Shown here piece by piece: positions 43,755-51,041 of a stretch of 64,000 bases of DNA (positions are counted from its first letter, which is position 1; each line of letters starts with the position of its first letter). The translations under genes were made by a program, and so were the position numbers. Source of the stretch: VRUE01 sp963702175 (GTDB lineage: Bacteria > Actinomycetota > Thermoleophilia > Solirubrobacterales > 70-9); the NCBI GenBank assembly GCA_963702175.1, contig OY969721.1, positions 1,984,001-2,048,000 of the forward strand, read 5' to 3'. The notes under the pieces are model-generated. The model did no database searches, was not told the DNA's origin, and worked only from the letters and a program-made list of their open reading frames with translations.

Positions 43755-44333
43755 GCCCTCATCGTCCTCACCGGCGCGGCGAATGACGATCTGATTGGCC
43801 TCAATCCGCACGGTGACCTCGCGTTTGCCGGCCCAGTGCTCGGCGTAGACGGGATTGTCGGCAACCGAAGGGTCGAGCCAGAGGCCGTAGCCGTCGGTCT
43901 CGCCATGGTCGAAGGTCGCCTCGATCTCTTTGCCGCGCCCACGCCCGCGACCGCGTCCACCGCGTCGCCGCCTGCGACGCGGGCGATCCTCGCCGCCACG
44001 CTCTCCGCGCTCGCGGCTGGGGGGCTCGCCGCCGCGTTCGTCGTCCTCGTCCCCATCCTCGCTCTCAGTCTCATCCTCGTCTGGAGCGGCCTCTGCTTCC
44101 CGCTCGGCTTCCTCAGCCGCGGCGGCCTCGATCTCGGCCTCGATCTCATCGCGGAGATCGACGTCCGGCGAACCCGCGTCCTCCTCGTCGGGAGTGAAGC
44201 CGTGCTGGCTGCGGAACTCGCGCAACTCGGAGGTGCTGACTTCGAGTTGGTGGGCGATCCAGGCGTCGGTCCTGCCCTGGCGCACCCAGGCGCGGATCTG
44301 ATTTAGCTGTGGCTTCAGTGAGCGTCGTGCCAT
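43731..44333 (-). CDS. Arg/Gly-rich protein with N-terminal HTH-like segment, unknown
   Basis: A 200-residue protein in three parts. Residues 1-46 (QLNQIRAWVRQGRTDAWIAH and EVSTSELREFRSQHG) look like a helix-turn-helix; residues 47-110 are strongly acidic; 111-137 is an Arg/Gly tract (RRRRRRGGRGRGRGRGK) suited to RNA or DNA binding. The C-terminal 60 residues (FDHGETDGYGLWLDPSVADN, VTVRIEANQIVIRR) form a compact conserved-looking domain. A nucleic-acid role is inferred; no family is recognized. Last codons derive from palindromic element C. Confidence 0.72.
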   Translation of the reverse strand: MARRSLKPQLNQIRAWVRQGRTDAWIAHQLEVSTSELREFRSQHGFTPDEEDAGSPDVDLRDEIEAEIEAAAAEEAEREAEAAPDEDETESEDGDEDDERGGEPPSRERGERGGEDRPRRRRRRGGRGRGRGRGKEIEATFDHGETDGYGLWLDPSVADNPVYAEHWAGKREVTVRIEANQIVIRRAGEDDEGQSQQASA

Positions 44334-44374
44334 CGGCGGGCGAGTCTATTCAACGAGGGGCGGGGATGGACTCT

Positions 44375-44614
44375 CTAGTCCATCAGGAAGGCGAGTGCCT
44401 CGAACATGGTGACGACGACGACGATCACCGTGACGGTGAGGCAGACGGCGAGAACGCTGAAGCGAACCTTGCCCTCTTGCTCGACGCGGACGATCCGCCG
44501 CTCTCGCGAACGGTTGGCGGCGCGGCGGCGCAGCTGCTCGCGGCGACGACGCTCGAGGACGGTCTCCTGCTCGAAGGCCGTCTCGAACTGGGAGATGCTT
44601 TGACGCATTCGCAT
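44375..44614 (-). CDS. Small basic single-pass membrane protein, unknown
   Basis: A 79-residue protein: a charged helical N-terminus (FEQETVLERRRREQLRRRA) and one C-terminal transmembrane helix (about 51-75, VLAVCLTVTVIVVVVTMFEA). It resembles a tail-anchored or FtsL-sized coiled-coil protein, but no family is recognized. It sits between the RGG-rich protein and the nuclease on the same strand. ATG 44608 is an alternative start. Confidence 0.55.
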   Translation of the reverse strand: MRMRQSISQFETAFEQETVLERRRREQLRRRAANRSRERRIVRVEQEGKVRFSVLAVCLTVTVIVVVVTMFEALAFLMD

Positions 44615-44701
44615 AGGAAGGTGGCTCGGAGGCCGCGGCGCACCGTAGCAAAGGGGCGCACGGGCTTGTGCAGAAGAAAAGTGCCGATCGTTACGAGGTG
44701 C

Positions 44702-45202
44702 TCACGGCGAGCAGGCGCCCCAGAGCCCGCGCCCAACCTGGGCCGCCGCAAGCTCCAGCCGCCGCAGGCGCGGGGCAAAGCGGTCGTTGGGTGGAATCGT
44801 CAGCGTGCGCGCGAGGCCGCGGCGAACCAGGGTCGCGTTGACGAAGAGGCTGTCGAGATAGGCATAGGCGAGCAGCCGGTCGTAGGGGTCGCGCCGCTCG
44901 GCGCCGAACACCAGCCTCACTCGCTGGCCCTCAAGAAGGCCGTGGGCGAAGTGGGAGGCCTGGGGGCCGAAGCACTGGACCGGCTCTCCCGGCTTCACCG
45001 TCTCCGGCGTGTCGACCCCGATCAGCCGCACATCCTCCACCTCACCGCCGATCCGCGCCTCGACCGTGTCGCCGTCGACGACCCGGGTCACCAGCGCCGT
45101 CACCGAAGCCGGCCCCCGGTCCTCACCGCCCTCCCAAGGCCGCAGGACGACGAGCGCGACCGCGACCAGCAGGACCACGCTTCCGATCACACCCCCTCTC
45201 AC
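44702..45202 (-). CDS. Thermonuclease (SNase-like) family protein
   Basis: A 166-residue protein with an N-terminal signal anchor (about 4-21) and an SNase OB-fold. VTRVVDGDTVEARIGG, VRLIGVDTPETVKPGE and DPYDRLLAYAYLDSLFVNATLVRRG match the calcium-binding aspartates and catalytic arginine/glutamate regions. It would be an exported Ca-dependent nuclease. GTG 45202. Family 1 copy D lies just upstream. Confidence 0.9.
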   Translation of the reverse strand: MRGGVIGSVVLLVAVALVVLRPWEGGEDRGPASVTALVTRVVDGDTVEARIGGEVEDVRLIGVDTPETVKPGEPVQCFGPQASHFAHGLLEGQRVRLVFGAERRDPYDRLLAYAYLDSLFVNATLVRRGLARTLTIPPNDRFAPRLRRLELAAAQVGRGLWGACSP

Positions 45203-45230
45203 GACCTGGAGTCCGTCAGAGCGCTGTTGA

Positions 45231-45343
45231 GGGGCGATTCCGGGCGGGGTGGAACGTTCTGTACTTTCTCGTCACCACGTATCTCGGACGACCGCTTCCG
45301 CTCCACCGAGAAAGTTAAGTGGAACTCCGCCCGGAATCGCCCC
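45231..45343 (+). repeat. Palindromic element family 1, copy D
   Basis: Outer arms GGGGCGATTCCGGGCGG and CCGCCCGGAATCGCCCC pair perfectly over 17 bp. The inner stem is ACTTTCTCG/CGAGAAAGT, where T-to-C and A-to-G changes against the other copies compensate each other. Core GGGGTGGAACGTTCTGTACT and AGTTAAGTGGAACTCC are conserved. It lies between the aldolase stop and the nuclease start. Confidence 0.87.
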
Positions 45344-45344
45344 C

Positions 45345-46265
45345 CTACGGAATCCGCCTGACGTTCGCCAGCAGCGTCTCCTTGATCTGGGCAATGATCT
45401 CGAGTGCGTCGTTCCACTCGCGCTGCCAGACGTTGCGGCCGAAGATGACGCCGGAGCCGCCCGCTTCCATGACGTCGCGGGTGTTCTGCAGGACTACCTC
45501 GTCGTCGACTTTCGAGCCGCCGGAGAGGACGACTAGCGAGCGGCCGGCCGACTCGACGCACTGGCGGATCGCCTCGGCCTGGTCGACTTCCATCTCGTTG
45601 TAGGGGGCGGGGGCGTCCTTGTCCTTGGCCGGGTCGACCTTCGGCATGTTGAGCTTGACCACGTCGGCGCCCATCTCCATCGCCATCCGCGCCGCGTAGT
45701 CGATCGCGTAGAAGGAGTTGGCGCCGCCCTTGGCGTCGACCGCTTCGCCGCGCGGGTAGGACCAGACGATCAGCGGCATCCCGAAGCGGTCGCAGTCCTC
45801 GCGCACCCCGCGCAGCTGGGCGAGGTCCTCGTCCTGGCGCGGCGATCCGACGTAGAGCGTGTAGCCGACCGCGTCGGCGCCGAGCCGCACCGCGTCCTCG
45901 ACGCTGGCGTTGCAGCTCGAGAACGCCTTGGCGGAGGGGGGAACGTCGGTCTTGCCGTTGACCTTGAGGATCAGCGGCACCTGGCCGGCGTAGTCGGGGT
46001 AGTACTTCTCGGCCATCCCGATCTGGCAGGCGAGGGCGGAGTAGCCCGCCTCGGCGGCGAGGCGGAACTGGTAGTCGGGATCCTTCGAGGCGGGGTTGGG
46101 GAAGAAGTCGCGCGGACCGTGCTCGATGCCCTGGTCAATCGGCAGCAGCATCAGCGTGCCGTTGCCCGGCCCGAACTCGAACAGCAGCCGCCGCAGGCGG
46201 GTGCGTTTGCCCGGGGAAAGGGTTGCCAGCAGCGATTTCTGCTCGGTCAGGCTGTTCAACTCCAC
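45345..46265 (-). CDS. fbaB: Class I fructose-bisphosphate aldolase (FbaB/DhnA type)
   Basis: A 306-residue TIM-barrel aldolase cleaving fructose-1,6-bisphosphate to two triose phosphates. LLPIDQGIEHGPRDFF, IVWSYPRGEAVDAKGG, VVKLNMPK and VVLSGGSKVDDE match the DhnA-type class I family with Schiff-base lysine. GTG 46265 is preferred because AGGAGG lies 7-8 nt upstream; a frame start at 46316 would bypass it. With enolase in the same window it serves glycolysis/gluconeogenesis. Confidence 0.92.
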   Translation of the reverse strand: MELNSLTEQKSLLATLSPGKRTRLRRLLFEFGPGNGTLMLLPIDQGIEHGPRDFFPNPASKDPDYQFRLAAEAGYSALACQIGMAEKYYPDYAGQVPLILKVNGKTDVPPSAKAFSSCNASVEDAVRLGADAVGYTLYVGSPRQDEDLAQLRGVREDCDRFGMPLIVWSYPRGEAVDAKGGANSFYAIDYAARMAMEMGADVVKLNMPKVDPAKDKDAPAPYNEMEVDQAEAIRQCVESAGRSLVVLSGGSKVDDEVVLQNTRDVMEAGGSGVIFGRNVWQREWNDALEIIAQIKETLLANVRRIP

Positions 46266-46366
46266 GCTGATTCCTCCTAGTGGTCCACGAAAGACGGGTG
46301 TCCCGCAGTATGCCACCGGGGCGGGCCCGAGGCGCCTCGCGGGCGGGCGGCTATCCTCGATTGACC

Positions 46367-47134
46367 GTGAGCGAGACCGAGCTCAGCGTCATCTGCAAGA
46401 ACTGCGGTTCCGAGGTCAGCCCTTACGTGACGGAGTGTCCGTACTGCGGTGCTCGTCTGCGCAAGCGGGCGCCCAAGCTCGAGCGCCGCGGCGACGCCCT
46501 CGAGGCGAAGGCACGCCGCCATCGCAAGCCGCTCAAGGTCCGACTCAGGCGCAGCGGCGGGGCAGGGCCCACCCGTCCCTACGCGACCCTTGCTGCGATC
46601 CTCGCCTCGGCTGTCCTGCTGCTCGTATACGAGGCGAGCGGCGATTCGCTCAGCGCCTTCGGTGGCCTTATCGTGCCGCTCGATGACGAGTGGTGGCGGG
46701 TCCTGACGGCCCCCTTCGCCTATGCAGACGTCGGTTACCTGTTCGTGGTCGCGATCGGGCTGGCTCTCTTCGCGCTGCCGCTGGAGCGCCGCCTCGGCAC
46801 GCCGGCGACCGCGCTCCTGCTGGTCGCCTCTGGTTCGCTGGGGATGCTGGCGGCGAGCGGGATCGCCGACGCGCAGGGTGACTTCGAGGTGATCGCCGGC
46901 GGCAACGGGATGGCGCTCGGGGCGCTCGCCGCCTGGTTCGCGATCCGGCGCGCGGAAGTCCGCCGCTCGATCGAGCAGGAGTACGACATGGTCGGCGTCG
47001 TCGTCGCTGCGGCCGTGCTGCTGGCGCTGCCGGTCTTCGAGTCGAGCGCGAACGTCTTCGCGGGGCTGGTCGGCGGCCTCGTCGGCGGGCTCTGCGGCTT
47101 CGCCGCCGCGCTGCGCCCCGGCGATCAGTCCTAA
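46367..47134 (+). CDS. Rhomboid-like protein with zinc ribbon, catalytic residues apparently lost
   Basis: A 255-residue protein. Residues 10-27 form a four-cysteine zinc ribbon (CKNC...CPYC); after a basic linker come six hydrophobic helices in a rhomboid-like order. The WWRVLTAPFAYADVGYLFVV region matches the L1 loop and second helix of rhomboids. The catalytic G-x-S-G helix reads GGNGMALGA (Ser to Asn), and the expected histidine in the last helix is replaced in NVFAGLVGGLVGG. It is probably a pseudoprotease. GTG 46367, 9 nt after TATCCT. Confidence 0.78.
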   Translation: MSETELSVICKNCGSEVSPYVTECPYCGARLRKRAPKLERRGDALEAKARRHRKPLKVRLRRSGGAGPTRPYATLAAILASAVLLLVYEASGDSLSAFGGLIVPLDDEWWRVLTAPFAYADVGYLFVVAIGLALFALPLERRLGTPATALLLVASGSLGMLAASGIADAQGDFEVIAGGNGMALGALAAWFAIRRAEVRRSIEQEYDMVGVVVAAAVLLALPVFESSANVFAGLVGGLVGGLCGFAAALRPGDQS

Positions 47135-47155
47135 GTCGTAGGCTGGCCGCCAGCG

Positions 47156-47482
47156 ATGATCCCCGATGAGCAGCTGGAGGCCGCGATCGAGCGCCTGAGC
47201 GACGTGGAGCGCTTCGCCGAGGCGGAGCAGATCGTCACCCGCGCCGCCCCGCAACTCCAGCGGGTTCTGGCCTCGGCGCTAGCCGAGGGTGGCTGGTTCG
47301 GGGAGTCGCACGAGGCTGAGACCCTGAAGGCAGCCACCGTCCCAGACCCGGACGCGCGGATCGCCGCGGTGCGCACGCTGCTCGCCGAGGAGGCGAGGAT
47401 GGGAATGATGGTTGGAGTCGCGGTCGGCTGGGCACTGCGTGAGGAGACCGCGGCGGCGGAAGAGTCGAAAGAGGAGAACTGA
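47156..47482 (+). CDS. Small helical protein, unknown
   Basis: A 108-residue, acidic, mostly helical protein with a conserved-looking GGWFGESHEAETLKAATV centre and a GMMVGVAVGWALREE helix. No family is recognized. It starts 21 bp after the rhomboid-like gene and ends 3 bp before the UPF0173 hydrolase, so it likely belongs to one transcription unit. High host-like codon usage supports coding. Confidence 0.7.
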   Translation: MIPDEQLEAAIERLSDVERFAEAEQIVTRAAPQLQRVLASALAEGGWFGESHEAETLKAATVPDPDARIAAVRTLLAEEARMGMMVGVAVGWALREETAAAEESKEEN

Positions 47483-47485
47483 GCG

Positions 47486-48200
47486 ATGGAGATCAAGTTT
47501 CACGGCCATTCTTGCTTTGAGCTGAGCGACGGGGAGACGACCGTTCTTGGTCGACCCGTTTCTCAAGCCCAACAACCCGGCGGCGGTCGTCACGGCCGAC
47601 GAGGTCGAGCCGACCCAGATCGCGATCAGCCACGGTCACGCCGACCACATGGCCGACGCGGTCGCGGTCGCGAAGCGGACCGGGGCCCATTGCATCGCGG
47701 TCGTCGAGCTGGCCAACTGGCTGGAAGCACGCGGGGTGGCCGAGGTCAGCGATCCGAACCTGGGCGGCACGGTTGAGTTCGACGGGGGTCGGGTCAAGCT
47801 CGTCCCGGCCTGGCACACGAGCACGCTGCCCGGATCCGCGGAGGCCCCGTTCAGCGCTGAGCATGGGACCCCGGTTGGCACCGCCGCTGGGCTGATTATC
47901 GAGATCGGCGGCGTGACCATCTACCACGCCGGCGACACCTGTCTCTTCAGCGACATGAAGCTGATTGCCGAACGTGACCCGATCGACGTCGCGCTGCTGC
48001 CGATCGGCGGCCATTACACGATGGACCGCTACGACGCCGCGGTTGCCGCCGGGTTCACCGGCGCCTCGACCGTGATTCCGATGCACTACGACACCTTCCC
48101 TCCGATCGAGGTCGACTCGGCTGCCTTCAAGCAGGAGGTGGAGTCGCAGACCTCCGCCCAGGTCGTCCTGCTCGCGCCCGGCGAGTCGCATAGCGTCTGA
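47486..48200 (+). CDS. UPF0173 metal-dependent hydrolase (metallo-beta-lactamase fold), frameshifted
   Basis: About 237 residues after correction. The N-terminus MEIKFHGHSCFELSDGETTV is the standard start of UPF0173 enzymes, and the second frame carries VDPFLKPNNP, the metal motif ISHGHADHMADA, AWHTS, YHAGDTCLFSDM and VIPMHYDTFPP. The two halves are in different frames: one extra G at 47549-47550 separates VL from VDPF. Removing it gives a continuous family-length protein. An internal TTG start at 47547 would make a truncated form without the first strand. Confidence 0.88.
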
Positions 48201-48211
48201 GCAACCGCAGG

Positions 48212-48257
48212 GGCGTTCGCTGTTTGCCTTGCTGTGCCCGGGTAAACAGCGAACGCC
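48212..48257 (+). terminator. Strong hairpin terminator after the hydrolase gene
   Basis: A perfect 14 bp stem GGCGTTCGCTGTTT/AAACAGCGAACGCC with an 18 nt loop, 11 bp after the stop codon and upstream of the R2lox gene. Confidence 0.82.
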
Positions 48258-48331
48258 TTAAGGACTGGCTGACCAGCCAGGCCGGTGCTAGGCTCGCTCG
48301 GACCGCCAGTTGAGCCGAGGAGATGAGCCTG

Positions 48332-49261
48332 ATGGGGACGAAAGAGGCAACCGGGACGCAGTCGAGGACCGAGCGGGCCGACTTCCAGGCCACCGCTGAC
48401 CCGGCGCTGATGGAGGCCGCCGACCGCACCGCCGACGTCAAACTGCTCGGCTACGAGGAGCTCTACAGGCTCTGGGAGCGCCAGCAGTGGCAGACCCAGG
48501 AGCTCGACTTCACTCGCGACCGCGAAGACTGGCACGAGCGGATCAGCGCCGAAGAGCGCTTCCAGCGGATGTACGGGCTCTCCTCTTTCTTCATCGGCGA
48601 GCAGAAGGTGGCCGAGGAGCTGGGGCCGATCATGCGTGCCGCTCCGACCGAGGATCAGCGGATCTTCCTCTGCACCCAGATCGCCGACGAGGCGCGCCAC
48701 GTGCGCTTCTTCGAGCGCTTCTACCGCGAGGTCGGCGTGCTCGAGGCCGATGGCCTGACCGAGATGCTCGCCGAGACCTCCGAGCACCTCAACGAGAACT
48801 TCGGCCGCCTCTTCGACGAGATGCTGAAGAAGCGCACCGACCGTCTCTCCGCTGAACCCGAGGACACTGAGGCCCTGGTCGAGGCTGTGACGCTCTACCA
48901 CATGGTGATTGAGGGGATGCTGGCCCTCACCGGCCAGCACTTCATCATGGACTACAACGAAAGCGAGGGGACGCTGCCCGCCTTCGTCGAGGGCTTCCAG
49001 AACGTCGCCCGCGACGAGCACCGCCACGTCGCCTTCGGCTCCGTCTTCCTGCGCGAAAAGGCGCACGAGGACGACCGCTACAAGCAGGCGATCAAACGCA
49101 CCCTGGAGGAGGCCCTACCGGTTGCCGACGGCGTGCTGCAACCCCCCTGGGCGAAAGACTTCGACGACGACTTCGAGCTCTTCGGCTACTCGCTCGAAGA
49201 CACGCGCAAATTCGCCGGTACCTGCCTGATGCGCCGCCTCAAGGTGATCGGCCTCTCCTGA
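48332..49261 (+). CDS. R2-like ligand-binding oxidase (R2lox) or related R2 ferritin-family protein
   Basis: A 309-residue four-helix di-metal carboxylate protein. The six metal ligands are visible as E90, E120, H123, E194, E229 and H232. V93 (three residues after the first ligand, GEQKV) and Y189 (five before the fourth, YHMVIEG) match the Val-Tyr pair that forms the ether crosslink in R2lox Mn/Fe proteins, and spacing of ligands fits that family. No large-subunit gene is nearby. ATG 48332 has GAGGAG at 9 nt; ATG 48323 would abut it. Likely a two-electron oxidase of unknown substrate. Confidence 0.83.
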   Translation: MGTKEATGTQSRTERADFQATADPALMEAADRTADVKLLGYEELYRLWERQQWQTQELDFTRDREDWHERISAEERFQRMYGLSSFFIGEQKVAEELGPIMRAAPTEDQRIFLCTQIADEARHVRFFERFYREVGVLEADGLTEMLAETSEHLNENFGRLFDEMLKKRTDRLSAEPEDTEALVEAVTLYHMVIEGMLALTGQHFIMDYNESEGTLPAFVEGFQNVARDEHRHVAFGSVFLREKAHEDDRYKQAIKRTLEEALPVADGVLQPPWAKDFDDDFELFGYSLEDTRKFAGTCLMRRLKVIGLS

Positions 49262-49282
49262 GGCCCGGGCACCGGGCAGTAG

Positions 49283-50827
49283 CTAGGGGGTTTCGCCTTC
49301 GGGTGAGCCGCCGCCTGCTTCAGGCGAGCCGCCGGAGGAGCCCGAGCCCGTTTCCGGGGTGGGTTCCGCGGGTGGCGGCGGTTCGGTCGTAGCCGGGGGC
49401 GGGGTCGATTCCGCCGGTGGGCTCGATTCCGCCGGGGGCGGAGGCGGTGGCGATGTGCCGACGGTGACGACCACGGTCTCGCCGGACGCTGGCGCACCGG
49501 CCTGAGAGGTCGCGCCGGTCAGGTGCGGGGCGGCGGGGGAGGCGCTCGCCGTCTCATCGGCGTCGAGGGCCGGTTTCGACGTGCCCGCGGCTTCGTCGGC
49601 CGGGAGGGTCGCCGGTTCCACCGGCGGGGCCGACTCCGCGGCGATCGGCGTCGACTCGGGCGGGGGAACGGCTTCCACCGGCGGGGCCGGGGCTTCTGCC
49701 TGCGGCAGCGTCGGGTGCCCCGCGCCGAGCGCGACCCTGGCTGGCGCTTTCGAGATCGAAGCGATGGGGCCGGAGTCTGAAGAGGGATGGATTACCTGCC
49801 GCTCGACGCCGACGGCGCCGGCGGTAAGCACGGCAGCGGTTACTACTCCCGCCACCGCCTTGGTCCCGAGCGCTCCGCCGACCGCGCCGATACCGCCCGC
49901 GGCGCCACCGCCGCCGAGCGCCGCGCCGACGCTGCCGATCGCACCGGCGCCTGCGGTTGCTCCCGCTCCGGCGCCCGCGCCGGTTCCGGCTGCGGTTGCC
50001 CCGCCTCCGGCACCGCCGAAGCCGAGCTTGGAGATCAGGAAGGCCTTCAGCGCCAGCAGCGGGCCGGCGGGGAAGAGCGCGGCAAGGACCTTGTCGTTGT
50101 TGCGCACCTGGGAGCGGAAGTCGGCGCACTCCTCGCAGTCGCGCACGTGGCGGCGCACCGGCCCGGAGACCTTGCGCAGCCCCTCGACGGCCTCCGCCAG
50201 CTCCAGCCGCACCTCGCCGCAGGTCAGCTGGCGCGCCTGGCTCGCCTCGGCGAGCGAGATCCGCGCTCGCACCAGCAGCGACTTGACCGAGGGCACGCTG
50301 GTCTCCATCGCCTGGGCGATCTCCTCGTAGGACATCGCATCCATCTCGCGCAGCAGCAGGGCAGAGCGCTGGGTCTCGGGAAGCTTGCCGACGTCGACGA
50401 GGAGCTGGCGGAACTCCTCGCGGTTGTGGACCTTCTCCGCGGTCGAAGAGGCCTCCACCGCCGGCACCATGTCCATCGATTCCTGGGCGTCGGCAGTCGG
50501 CCTGCGCAGGTGGTTGAGGCAGCGGTTGCGGGCGATCCGGTAGAGCCACGGGCGCAGGTTGATCTCGCGTTCGTCGGCGAGCATCGCCCGGTAGGCGTTG
50601 ACGAAGACCTCCTGCAGGATGTCTTCGGCGTCCTTGGTCGAGCCCAGCATCTGCCGGCAGAAGCCGAGCAGGCGGCCCTGGTAGCGGTCGACGATCGTCT
50701 CGAAGGCGCCAGGATTGCCGGCGCGGGCCATCGCGATCAGGCGCGCGTCGCCCTGCAGCTTGAGCAGCGGGGTGCGGCGGGCGAGCAATCCGCGGCGACT
50801 GGCGTGTGTAAGAGCGGAAGCCTCCAA
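49283..50827 (-). CDS. ECF sigma factor fused to a zinc-finger anti-sigma-like domain, membrane segment and Pro-rich tail
   Basis: A 514-residue fusion. Residues about 25-110 are sigma region 2 (FETIVDRYQGRLLGFCRQML, DILQEVFVNAY, PWLYRIARN); about 135-195 are region 4 (ALLLREMDAMSYEEIAQAM). Residues 200-236 hold a complete anti-sigma zinc finger C203, H227, C231, C234. A Gly/Ala-rich hydrophobic stretch and a transmembrane helix (about 315-338) lead to a 170-residue Pro/Glu/Thr-rich exported tail. It could be a membrane-tethered, self-inhibited sigma factor. TTG 50827 follows GGAGAG at 6 nt. Confidence 0.9.
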   Translation of the reverse strand: MEASALTHASRRGLLARRTPLLKLQGDARLIAMARAGNPGAFETIVDRYQGRLLGFCRQMLGSTKDAEDILQEVFVNAYRAMLADEREINLRPWLYRIARNRCLNHLRRPTADAQESMDMVPAVEASSTAEKVHNREEFRQLLVDVGKLPETQRSALLLREMDAMSYEEIAQAMETSVPSVKSLLVRARISLAEASQARQLTCGEVRLELAEAVEGLRKVSGPVRRHVRDCEECADFRSQVRNNDKVLAALFPAGPLLALKAFLISKLGFGGAGGGATAAGTGAGAGAGATAGAGAIGSVGAALGGGGAAGGIGAVGGALGTKAVAGVVTAAVLTAGAVGVERQVIHPSSDSGPIASISKAPARVALGAGHPTLPQAEAPAPPVEAVPPPESTPIAAESAPPVEPATLPADEAAGTSKPALDADETASASPAAPHLTGATSQAGAPASGETVVVTVGTSPPPPPPAESSPPAESTPPPATTEPPPPAEPTPETGSGSSGGSPEAGGGSPEGETP

Positions 50828-50951
50828 GCGATCTCTCCAATCCAGGGAAGGCGTGTTCCTGTCTCAAGAGACACCGTAGCAGCGGGTTAGTTGCGCCCCG
50901 GCAAAGATTTATGCCTGCTTTATGCCGTTCTGGCGTGGCTAGAATCGCCTG

Positions 50952-51038
50952 GCCCGGGTGGCGGAATGGCAAACGCGGTGCCCTTAAAAGGTGCTGCCCG
51001 TTGAGGTGGGCTTGCGGGTTCGAATCCCGCCCCGGGCA
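50952..51038 (+). tRNA. tRNA-Leu (anticodon TAA)
   Basis: An 87 nt class II tRNA with a long variable arm. Acceptor GCCCGGG/CCCGGGC, anticodon loop CTTAAAA, T-loop TTCGAAT, discriminator A at 51038, no encoded CCA. Its last 12 nt fall in a 15 bp direct repeat that flanks the IS481 element. Confidence 0.95.
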
Positions 51039-51041
51039 TCC
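51027..51041 (+). repeat. Left 15 bp direct repeat flanking the IS element
   Basis: CCGCCCCGGGCATCC, spanning the tRNA-Leu 3' end. An identical copy is at 52317-52331. It is most simply the target-site duplication of the IS481 insertion. Confidence 0.8.
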
